DNA from: Acidovorax temperans
GTDB lineage: Bacteria > Pseudomonadota > Gammaproteobacteria > Burkholderiales > Burkholderiaceae_C
Direction: 5' to 3'
Assembly: GCF_006716905.1 (NCBI RefSeq)
Contig: NZ_VFPV01000001.1
Span: 1,366,001 to 1,430,000 of the forward strand
DNA: 64,000 bases
Below the pieces are notes generated by a model that ran no database searches, was not told the DNA's origin, and saw only the letters and a program-made list of their open reading frames with translations. Position 1 is the first letter of the stretch, and every line of letters begins with the position of its first letter. A program made the translations under genes and the position numbers. This document shows positions 56,117 through 62,833 of this stretch, in pieces.

Positions 56117-56236
56117 GATGAAACTCCTTACGGTTGAACAAGGTTCGCGCCCATCGCGTCCTTGTTGTGATCCGGCCGGCGGAGGAAGGGCTGGCTGCAC
56201 CGCTTGCGGGCGCAACGCAGTGAAGCACCTGGAAGA

Positions 56237-56288
56237 CCAAATAATTTGCCCCGCGAGGAATGCGCGCAGCGCAGGGGAAATTATTTGG
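56237..56288. repeat. AT-rich palindrome at the centre of an inverted duplication
   Basis: CCAAATAATTT (56237-56247) pairs with AAATTATTTGG (56278-56288), and CCCC (56249-56252) with GGGG (56274-56277), one G bulged. It stands out in GC-rich DNA and lies midway between the two divergent DUF736 starts (56116 and 56384). Confidence 0.75.
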
Positions 56289-56383
56289 GCTGGAAGGTTG
56301 CAGACATGAAGCCCGCGCCACCGCCAGGATTCACAACAACACAAGGACGCCTTGGGCCGAACCACCCCAATCCGAAAGGAGTC

Positions 56384-56580
56384 ATGGCCACCACGGCATC
56401 CCCGCACGAAGGTTTTACCGGCACGCTCTCTGACACAGGCAAGGCCATTCCCCAACGACCAGCAGGAACACGCCCCTGCCCATGCGGGCGGCCCTGCTTG
56501 CAGCGCGGCATGGAACCCAAAAGCATGGCCGGGCGGCGTATTCGTGAACCATCCTTCGTGACACACAGGCAACGAGCCGC
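56384..56580 (+). pseudogene. Decayed second copy of the DUF736 gene
   Basis: After AAAGGAGTC comes ATGGCCACC and a frame reading [20 protein letters not shown], matching [20 protein letters not shown] of the intact gene. Similarity then shifts to another frame ([15 protein letters not shown], compare [22 protein letters not shown], compare GAAWKKTS), showing at least one frameshift and deletions. The upstream leader also matches that of the intact gene in reverse (TCACAACA followed by AAGGACGC). The end is approximate. Confidence 0.55.
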
Positions 56581-56673
56581 CAGCGTCGCGGACGGCACGC
56601 ATTCGCACAACCTGCCGCAGCAAGCCCCGGCGCACCCACCGAGCACTGCCCAGCGGCGGGGCGTTGACCTTGG

Positions 56674-56791
56674 CCGATCCGGCGCTGCCGGTTCGGTGGT
56701 ATCGAGGGGCGCCAAGCCACGCGCGGCGGGGATGGCCCGCAGGGCTTTCCCCTGGAGACAAGCGCAGCGCGCAGTGCCGCAGGCGCGAAGG
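56674..56791. repeat. Structured intergenic repeat, copy B
   Basis: Starts CCGATCCGGCGCTGCCGG and ends GCGCGAAGG. Hairpins: CCGATCCGGC/GCCGGTTCGG, GGGGA..GCCC/GGGC..TCCCC, and GTGCC-GCA-GGCGC with a wobble pair. Lies 177 bases after the stop of the 71-residue gene. Confidence 0.8.
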
Positions 56792-56832
56792 CAGTTGGAT
56801 GAGGAATCGGGCGTGCCGCCCGCATATTGCAA

Positions 56833-56866
56833 CGCCGCCGCCTGAGTGCCAGCGAAGGCGGCGGCG
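56833..56866. repeat. 10-bp GC hairpin
   Basis: CGCCGCCGCC and GGCGGCGGCG with a 14-base loop; first of three consecutive hairpins ahead of the small gene at 56968. Confidence 0.55.
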
Positions 56867-56884
56867 TGATGTTCGGCTTCAACA

Positions 56885-56916
56885 CCGGGCGCGGCCACCG
56901 CCGCGCCCGGATTTTT
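56885..56916 (+). terminator. Rho-independent terminator on the plus strand
   Basis: CCGGGCGCGGC, loop CACC, GCCGCGCCCGG, then ATTTTT: an 11-bp perfect stem with a T tract. It reads on the plus strand, although no intact plus-strand gene lies upstream; it would end a transcript coming from the decayed DUF736 copy and repeat B. Confidence 0.75.
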
Positions 56917-56924
56917 GAAGTTCA

Positions 56925-56955
56925 CCGCGCCCAGGGCGGAACGGCCTGGGCGCGG
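56925..56955 (-). terminator. 11-bp hairpin after the 71-residue gene
   Basis: CCGCGCCCAGG and CCTGGGCGCGG with a nine-base loop, 12 bases after the stop at 56968 on the minus strand. No T tract follows on that strand, so it may protect the 3' end more than terminate. Confidence 0.45.
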
Positions 56956-56967
56956 TGCTGACGATGG

Positions 56968-57183
56968 CTATTCCTTCGTCTCGATGATCCACCATACGGC
57001 ACGCGGCAAGGCGCGGCCCGTGACGGGGTGAATGTCGGTGAGGTCGGCGCGGGCCGTCCAGCCCGAAGGCGGACGGTAGCCGCGCACGTCGCCATCGCCG
57101 TGCCAGCGGCGGGCGCGCACTGTGCCGGGTGCGTAGATTGCCGCCATGCGCGGGCGGCTGGTGGTGTTGATGGTGGGCATCAT
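56968..57183 (-). CDS. Conserved small protein of unknown function
   Basis: Protein of 71 residues, basic, with RPRMAAIYAPGTVRARRWHG, GYRPPSGWTARADLTDIHPV and ALPRAVWWIIETKE. I do not recognise a family. Two adjacent ATGs (57183 and 57180) are possible starts. It follows the ParB-like gene by 58 bases, separated by a 14-bp hairpin, and is probably cotranscribed with it. Confidence 0.6.
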   Translation of the reverse strand: MMPTINTTSRPRMAAIYAPGTVRARRWHGDGDVRGYRPPSGWTARADLTDIHPVTGRALPRAVWWIIETKE

Positions 57184-57196
57184 TCGGCTCCCTGCG

Positions 57197-57230
57197 GCGA
57201 AGCGCCCCGGTCTGAACCGGGGCGCTTCGC
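57197..57230. repeat. Perfect 14-bp intercistronic hairpin
   Basis: GCGAAGCGCCCCGG, loop TCTGAA, CCGGGGCGCTTCGC. It fills the gap between the ParB-like gene stop (57242) and the start of the 71-residue gene. Without a T tract, it may be an attenuator, an RNA-processing site or an mRNA stabiliser. Confidence 0.6.
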
Positions 57231-57241
57231 TGCGGTGAGGG

Positions 57242-59284
57242 TCAAGCAGCCAATGCCTCGGCGGGTTCATCCGCCACGGCGGCGGCGTCCTCCGCCCCGT
57301 CTTCGGGCACGTCCTCCGGTGTCACCTCCTGCGGCCCTGCGGCCTTGAATATGGCGGGCATCCATCCCGTGCCATCGGCCAGTCGCTCCGCTTCGCTGGC
57401 AATGTCGGCCTTCTTCAACTTTGCCAGCCGCGTGACGTGCTCGGGTGCGTATTCGCCCACAGCCTCCAGAATCACGGCCTTCGGCACATGCCGGAAATAC
57501 CCCTCGGCGGTCGGCTGCCACCATGCGGCCATGTCGAGGCCCACGGCCTGCGCCAGTTTCGCGCCCGGCTGGTGCGGCGTGGCGCGAGGCGTCACCACGT
57601 CCACCGTGGACGCCACGCACACAGCCAGCAGCGCCATCAGTTCGGCTTGGCCCATTGCCAGCAACGCGGGGAACAATTCGGCATCGTCCTGCGGAAGCCT
57701 TTCGGCCCAGGCCTGCTGCATTTCGCGCAGCGCCACGGCGGCGGATGATTCGGGCAAGTCCGGGGCCATGCCTTCCAGCCGGTCTTGCACCGTGAGCCGC
57801 ACGCCCAGCGGCAGGTCATGTCCATAGCGGCGATCAAACAAGACGGTCTGCACCATGCCATGCACCAGCGCGGCCAGCGCCACCTGCGGACGGCAGGCCA
57901 CCCCGATTTGCAGCGCGGCGGTGCGGTGGGCGCTCAGGCGCTGGGCCAGCCGGTCGGACATGGCTGCGGCCTTGGGCTGCTCGTCTTCTTCGCCTTCGTC
58001 ATCGTTCGCGGCCTCCGGGTCGCTGAAGCCCTGCCGCAGCTTCTCCAGTGTGCGCAACGCCTTGGCCTCGGCTTCCCGCAGCAGCCCGCGATGGATCACG
58101 GCTTCGCCGTTGCGGTCAATGGTGACGATAGCCCCGGCAGCGGCCTTCACGTTCGGACTGTAGTCCTGCAAGCCATCTTCCAGCGCCTGCAACTGCTCGC
58201 CTACTGTTTCGCCTTCCTCCTGCAAGGCGTCCGCCTTTTCCTCGTCGTCGGCGTCCAGCGCAGCATCCACGGCTTCGGCCAATTCGTGCATCTTGATTTG
58301 CAGCTTCTCGATGCGTGCGGCTTCGCGCTTGTTCGGCTCGCGCCGCTCCCTCGGCGCACGCTGGAAGGCGTGCAGGTCGGCATGGGTCACACCCGGCGTG
58401 GCATCGACCCACGCCCAACCCTCGGCGCGGACAGTGGCGGCAATGCCTGCCAGCTTGTCTTGCGCCAGCCGTTCCAGCATTGCGGCATCGGTCAGATACA
58501 CGCCCGCATCGCCTTCCGCGAACAGGTCACGGCGAATGCCGCCGCCTGCGGCTTCGTAGCTATCCAGCCCGACGAAGCGCACCAGCGGATGCCGGTAAGC
58601 GTCGATTTCCCTTTCGGTGAGGCGTTCGCGCAGGTGCGGGGGATGGCGCTGCCACTGCGGCGCATCGTAATACGCGGCTTCCTGCGCGGCGTGGTCGTCG
58701 GTGATGGCAAGGGCCATCAACTGGTCAAGGCTCACGGCATCGGCGCGATAGTCGGCCATCAGGCGCGGCGACACGTTGGCGAGCTTCAAGCGACGCTGCA
58801 CCACCAGCGGCGTCACGCTGAAATCCGCCGCAATGTCCTCGATGGGCCGGCCTTCGGCCACCAGTGCCGCGAAGGCTTCAAACTGGTCTGCGGGGTGCAT
58901 GGTTTCGCGTTGCACGTTCTCGGTCAGGCTGGCGGTTCGGGCGGTGCCATCGGCCACCAGCAGGCAAGGCACTTCCCATTCCTTGCTGATACGGTGTTTC
59001 TTCGCCAGCAGCTTCAACGCGGCGAGGCGACGGCCACCGGCCACGACTTCGTAATGCTCGCCATTGGCGGATGCAATCACGATCAGGTTTTGCAGCAGGC
59101 CCACGCGCTGGATGGATGCGGCCAGCTCGGGGATGGACATGCGCGGGGTCTTGCGCACGTTGCGGCCCGTGGGGCGCAGCACCAGCCGCGACAGTGGAAC
59201 CAGAATCAGGTTCTTGGTCGGGTCGGCGGCTTCCAGCACAGGGGTTTGGATGGCGCGGGCTTCGGTTTGGGTGATGGCGTTCAT
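57242..59284 (-). CDS. ParB/RepB/Spo0J-like nuclease-domain protein
   Basis: Protein of 680 residues. The N-terminal ParB domain (about 25-135) has AGGRRLAALKLL and LTENVQRETMHPADQFEAFA, and an HTH-like stretch follows (IEDIAADFSVTPLVVQRRLK). A coiled, acidic middle (AEAVDAALDADDEEKADALQ) and a long C-terminal domain are typical for the large ParB-like proteins of conjugative elements. It is not next to the element's parA (7 kb away), so a role in partition is doubtful; anti-restriction or gene-regulation roles are possible. Confidence 0.85.
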   Translation of the reverse strand: MNAITQTEARAIQTPVLEAADPTKNLILVPLSRLVLRPTGRNVRKTPRMSIPELAASIQRVGLLQNLIVIASANGEHYEVVAGGRRLAALKLLAKKHRISKEWEVPCLLVADGTARTASLTENVQRETMHPADQFEAFAALVAEGRPIEDIAADFSVTPLVVQRRLKLANVSPRLMADYRADAVSLDQLMALAITDDHAAQEAAYYDAPQWQRHPPHLRERLTEREIDAYRHPLVRFVGLDSYEAAGGGIRRDLFAEGDAGVYLTDAAMLERLAQDKLAGIAATVRAEGWAWVDATPGVTHADLHAFQRAPRERREPNKREAARIEKLQIKMHELAEAVDAALDADDEEKADALQEEGETVGEQLQALEDGLQDYSPNVKAAAGAIVTIDRNGEAVIHRGLLREAEAKALRTLEKLRQGFSDPEAANDDEGEEDEQPKAAAMSDRLAQRLSAHRTAALQIGVACRPQVALAALVHGMVQTVLFDRRYGHDLPLGVRLTVQDRLEGMAPDLPESSAAVALREMQQAWAERLPQDDAELFPALLAMGQAELMALLAVCVASTVDVVTPRATPHQPGAKLAQAVGLDMAAWWQPTAEGYFRHVPKAVILEAVGEYAPEHVTRLAKLKKADIASEAERLADGTGWMPAIFKAAGPQEVTPEDVPEDGAEDAAAVADEPAEALAA

Positions 59285-59349
59285 GGTGTATCTCCAATCG
59301 AGTGAAACAAGGGAATGGAGGGGAACCGCCCCTCCGGCGGGGGAACGGT

Positions 59350-60180
59350 TCAGGCTTTCAACTGGCGCAGGCCATCGGCCAGCATCCAGAGGGCGCGATT
59401 CAGGCGCACATCGGAATCAATGCCCTGTACGGGTCGGGTCTGCTGGCGGCGTCCATTGGCGCTGCGGCCATGCAATCCACCCTTGGTCAGGTTCTCCTGC
59501 GTGCGGTTGAACACGCTCCACAGGTCGGGGCGGCGGTCGTCGAACCGGCGCGGCATCAGGATTTGCGATTCGGTGATGGGCGCGGGCTTGCTGTCGGTAG
59601 GGTCGTACTTGAGCGCCAGCGCGGAACGGGCGAACACTTCGGCTTCACCTTCGTCCAGCGTGATCGCACGCATGGCATCGCGGGACTCCTTCACTCGGTC
59701 GAAGCCGCGCAAGACTTCGTAAGCGCCTTCGATGACATGCCCGGAAACATCGCCTTTGTGGGGCACGCGCACATCGGCCACGGTGTCGCCGCAGACAAGG
59801 CCATTGCTGCAAACGAAGCGGAACATTCCGGCCAGCATCTGATAGCTGCTGGTGCCGTCGTGCGAGTTCAGCAGCACGATTTCGTTAGCCTCCGCACCGT
59901 TGATCTGGCTGGCGTGGCGCAGGCGCAGCATGTGTTTCGTGTGGTCGCGCTTGCCTTCATCGCGCACGCGGGTCTGCGTCACCATGAAGGGCTGAAACCC
60001 CTCCTTGCGAAGTTCGGTCAGTACGGCAGCCGTGGGGATATAGGCGTACCGCTCGGAACGGCTTTCATGCGGAGCGTCCGCAAAGATGGACGGGGCTACG
60101 CGGTGAATCTGGTCATCGGACAGCGGGTAATCGCTGCGCAGCGAGGGGGAACGGGAAGCGAAACGGGATGCGAGTTGCAT
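59350..60180 (-). CDS. DUF932 family protein
   Basis: Protein of 276 residues. YAYIPTAAVLTELRKEGFQP, NSHDGTSSYQMLAGMFRFVC and SNGLVCGD are the DUF932 pattern; members occur on phages and conjugative elements next to ParB-like and DUF736 genes. Function unknown. The ATG at 60178-60180 is preceded by AGGAGAAAG. It lies 65 bases before the ParB-like gene on the same strand. Confidence 0.85.
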   Translation of the reverse strand: MQLASRFASRSPSLRSDYPLSDDQIHRVAPSIFADAPHESRSERYAYIPTAAVLTELRKEGFQPFMVTQTRVRDEGKRDHTKHMLRLRHASQINGAEANEIVLLNSHDGTSSYQMLAGMFRFVCSNGLVCGDTVADVRVPHKGDVSGHVIEGAYEVLRGFDRVKESRDAMRAITLDEGEAEVFARSALALKYDPTDSKPAPITESQILMPRRFDDRRPDLWSVFNRTQENLTKGGLHGRSANGRRQQTRPVQGIDSDVRLNRALWMLADGLRQLKA

Positions 60181-60522
60181 GGTCTTTCTCCTGACAAAAA
60201 GAGGTTTGCTGTTCACACCGCACACCGGATTCCTAGATTCGGAGCCCAGCCTTTCGGCTGTTCGGTGCGGTCGGCACGAGGAACCCGGTTGGCCCTGTTG
60301 CCACCGTCTTTCCTGAGTTCATCGCCCGCGACGAAAGGGAGCCCGTGGACGGGGGCCGTCAAGGAAACAAGCGCAGGGTTGGTGCGGCCCGCAGGCGCAG
60401 CCGAGGACACGGCCCTGCGCGCCTTGACGGCACACGGCCGCGGGCTACAGTCGCGGACAAGGTGATGAAGTCAGGGAAGACGGCTGGACATGGCAACGGC
60501 CTCCCCACACGCCGACCGCACG

Positions 60523-60640
60523 GCAAGCGCAAGCGCGCAGGCCCGAAGCTGGAAGCCGGGCCGGAGGCGTCAGCCGAGCGGAGCGAGGGAACGATGGAAG
60601 CCCGACAGGGGCGAGACGCCGCAGGCGGCTCGATGCGCTA
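60523..60640. repeat. Structured intergenic repeat, distant copy E
   Basis: GCAAGCGCAAGCGCGCAGGC starts the copy; GGCCC pairs with GGGCC 13 bases on (60540-60562), followed by GGAGGCGTCAG, the same pattern as copy D. Further on, GACGCCGCAGGCGGCTC can form another small hairpin. Confidence 0.5.
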
Positions 60641-60767
60641 CGCGCACGAGAGCGCGACCGGCCATCTCCCAGGTGGCCGGAGACGCCCAGCCTTCAATGC
60701 CAAAGAAACGGCAAGATCAGGACGAGCACACGCAAGGCACTGTGGGTGTGATGCGGCTGCTGTCTGG

Positions 60768-60886
60768 CCGATCCGGCGCAGCCGGGTCGGCGGTCTTCGA
60801 GGGGCGCCAAGCTTGCGCGGCGGGGATAGCCCGCAGGGCTTTCCCCTGGAGTGCAAGCGCAGCGCGCAGCGCCGCAGGCGCGAAGG
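60768..60886. repeat. Structured intergenic repeat, copy C
   Basis: Starts CCGATCCGGCGCAGCCGGG and ends GCGCGAAGG. Hairpins: 60768-60790 (CCGATCCGGC/GCCGGGTCGG, fully paired with one wobble), 60822-60846 (GGGGA..GCCC/GGGC..TCCCC), and 60869-60881 (GCGCC-GCA-GGCGC). It lies 77 bases after the stop of the 130-residue gene. Confidence 0.8.
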
Positions 60887-60962
60887 TATCGGCTCCGGGC
60901 GCAGCAAGAAGAAAGGTGCGCCGCTCCCGAAGGAACGACGCACCGAAGGCAGCGCGGCGCGA

Positions 60963-61355
60963 TCAGCTCGCCGCCGGCGCCGTCATCGACTGCAACTGTT
61001 CGATCACGCCAGGCTCAACGAATACGCAAGCCTGCTTGTCTTCGATCAGCACGTTGAATACCTGCGCGAACACCGTGCGCCGTAGATGGGCCAGTCGGCC
61101 CGTCCGGTACGCCTGTTCGGGCTTCATGCGACCACTGGCCTGCGAGCCGCTGCGCTGCGGATCGCATTCGACCAGCGTGACAAAGCCATCGTCGGCCAGC
61201 TTCTGATGCTCGGGGCACAGGCCCCAGCCGGTCGCCGTATGGCGTTCCATGCTCGCGCGCAGGTGCTTGTCCAGCAGGATGGCGCCGGTATCGAACGGCT
61301 TGCCGCAAACGAGGCAAACATGCTGTTCGAGGGAAACGTGTGATTTGTCGTTCAT
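60963..61355 (-). CDS. Conserved protein with Cys/His pairs, unknown function
   Basis: Protein of 130 residues. HVCLVCGKPFDTG and GWGLCPEHQKLADDGF place two Cys pairs in the N-terminal half, suggesting a small zinc-bound fold; the C-terminal half has AHLRRTVFAQVFNV and VFVEPGVIEQLQSM. I do not recognise a named family but the type is common beside DUF932 genes on conjugative elements. The ATG at 61353-61355 is the only good start. Confidence 0.65.
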   Translation of the reverse strand: MNDKSHVSLEQHVCLVCGKPFDTGAILLDKHLRASMERHTATGWGLCPEHQKLADDGFVTLVECDPQRSGSQASGRMKPEQAYRTGRLAHLRRTVFAQVFNVLIEDKQACVFVEPGVIEQLQSMTAPAAS

Positions 61356-61669
61356 GACGATCTCCGGTTGCACGGGCGGAATTGCCCGGAACCGTCGCCC
61401 TCACGGCGCAGCGCAAGCAGTCAAAGATCGAAGACGGCCGCCAGGCCGCAAGCGTGCCTGCACGCGCAGTCATTGACGGCGCGAACGCCGTGATACGGTG
61501 AAGGGAACAGCAAGACCGCCCACACCCCGCCCACTGCACAACCTGCCTTGGGGCAAGCGCAGGCCCGAGAGGGCCGGAGGCGTCAGGGATCAAAGCCGGA
61601 TGGCCGCGATTCGGCACGAAACGCGGGGCGCAGCCCGCGAGCCCGACGGCGGCACGCCGGGACGCCCGG
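61356..61669. other. Intergenic stretch with repeat D
   Basis: No gene is supported. It is the upstream region of the 130-residue gene and the 3' side of the DUF1016 gene; copy D fills 61553-61652. Confidence 0.55.
61553..61652. repeat. Structured intergenic repeat, distant copy D
   Basis: GCAAGCGCAGGCCCGAGAGG begins the copy, with the hairpin GGCCC-GAGA-GGGCC (61562-61575). The following GGGATCAAAGCCGGATGGCC and GCGGGGCGCAGCCCGCGAGC align with the segment just after copy A (GGGATTGGAGCCGAATGGCT; GGGGCGGAGCCCGCAAAGC). Confidence 0.6.
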
Positions 61670-62833
61670 TTATGGCTTACGCTTCTTGGGAAGTACGGTC
61701 ACGCGAGATTCGATCAGCCGCCGCGTGTTCTCCAGTTCCTTTTGCAGCACTTCGGCATCCGGCAGCACCATCTTGTAGTTCGCTGCCATCACCTTGTTGG
61801 GCAAGCCTTCCAGCGCGTACCGCGCCAAGGCGTGTCCCTTGTCGGCGCAGAGAATCAGGCCCACGGGCGGATTTTCCTCGGGGAACGTCCAGTGTTCCTT
61901 CGCATAGTTGCAATACAAGTGCATCTGGCCCACGTCGGCATGGGTCAACGCACCGAGCTTCAAGTCGATGATGACCAGGCAGCGCAAGCGCCGATGGAAA
62001 AACAGCAGATCGACGCGATACCACGTCTGGTCGATGCGCAAGCGACGTTGCCGCCCGACGAAGGTGAAGCCGTCGCCAAGCTCAAGCAGAAAATCCTCCA
62101 GCCGTCGAATCAAGGCTTGTTCGAGGTCGGATTCCGAATACTCGTCCTTGAGGTCGAGGAACTCCAGCACATACGGGTCTTTGATCGCATCATCGACCGT
62201 CACGGCGTCGTCTGGCTTCGGCACAGCGCCCTTGACCAGCATCCCTGCCTTGTTCTTCGACAGCGCCGTGCGCTCGTAGAACTGGCTGCCGATCTGCCGG
62301 TCGAGCTGGCGCACGCTCCAGCCGCCGCGCAGGGCCTCGGCTTCGTAGAACTGGCGCGCATGGTCGTCCTTGACCATCAGCAGCCGCACATAGGCCGACC
62401 ACGGCAAGGGGAAGACCTGGGCCAGTTCGTCCAGCCGCTCAGGGCGCCCCTGCGCCAGCAGGAAATGCCCTTGCGACGGCGCCAGGGAAGATTCGCTAGA
62501 CACTGTCTGGCGAATTGGCCAGGTCAGGAAGAACGACCGCATCTGCTGCAAGTTCGGGCGGCTGAACCCACGCCCGAACTGCGCAGTCAAGTCGGCAGAC
62601 AGCCGTTCGATCAACTGCTCGCCATACCCCGCGCGGCGTTTGCCCTGCTGCTCGGCTTCCACGATGCGGCGGCCGATTTCCCAATAGCTGGCGGTCATCA
62701 GCGCATTGACGCTGCGCGCCGTTGCACGGCGTGCAGCGTCGAGCAGTTCCACGATGCCGCCGTGGATGCCGGCGTAGCCGGCAGGCAAGGCGGCAGGCTT
62801 GACCGCCACTGCGGCCGATTTCTTGCTGTTCAT
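61670..62833 (-). CDS. DUF1016 family PDDEXK nuclease (YhcG-like)
   Basis: Protein of 387 residues. The N-terminal winged-helix-like part has SYWEIGRRIVEAEQQGKRRA and LSADLTAQFGRGFSRPNLQQ; the C-terminal nuclease region has WYRVDLLFFHRRLRCLVIID followed by LKLG, giving the D and (D/E)xK-type residues of the PD-(D/E)XK fold, and then GQMHLYCNYAKEHWTFPEEN. The ATG at 62831-62833 overlaps the integrase stop (ATGA), so the two are translated together. The role in the element is not known. Confidence 0.88.
   Translation of the reverse strand: MNSKKSAAVAVKPAALPAGYAGIHGGIVELLDAARRATARSVNALMTASYWEIGRRIVEAEQQGKRRAGYGEQLIERLSADLTAQFGRGFSRPNLQQMRSFFLTWPIRQTVSSESSLAPSQGHFLLAQGRPERLDELAQVFPLPWSAYVRLLMVKDDHARQFYEAEALRGGWSVRQLDRQIGSQFYERTALSKNKAGMLVKGAVPKPDDAVTVDDAIKDPYVLEFLDLKDEYSESDLEQALIRRLEDFLLELGDGFTFVGRQRRLRIDQTWYRVDLLFFHRRLRCLVIIDLKLGALTHADVGQMHLYCNYAKEHWTFPEENPPVGLILCADKGHALARYALEGLPNKVMAANYKMVLPDAEVLQKELENTRRLIESRVTVLPKKRKP

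Larger units (their letters stand above)
56117..56967. other. Region with inverted gene duplication, repeat B and hairpin cluster
   Basis: No intact gene. In order: leader of the DUF736 gene, AT-rich palindrome (56237-56288), decayed plus-strand DUF736 copy (from 56384), repeat copy B (56674-56791), and three hairpins (56833-56955), one a plus-strand terminator. Each is listed separately. Confidence 0.7.
60181..60962. other. GC-rich 780-base intergenic stretch with repeats E and C
   Basis: Long reading frames cross it on the plus strand but their products are Arg/Gly/Ala-rich with no domain, as expected for GC-rich noncoding DNA. It contains a distant repeat copy E (60523-60640) and the close copy C (60768-60886). 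It must also hold the promoter of the DUF932 gene near 60181-60300. Confidence 0.6.

Noticed and set aside
55457..56791. Repeats A and B considered as arms of the DUF736 inverted duplication
   Set aside because: Both copies read in the same orientation, so they cannot be mirror arms of that event.
57242..59284. ParB-like protein considered as the partner of parA at 50102-50740
   Set aside because: It is 7 kb away in a different operon, while a small RHH-like gene directly follows parA and is a better partner.
60345..61085. 246-codon plus-strand open frame across repeats E and C
   Set aside because: Composition is Arg/Gly/Ala/Ser with no domain, it overlaps the 130-residue gene, and its body is made of intergenic repeats.
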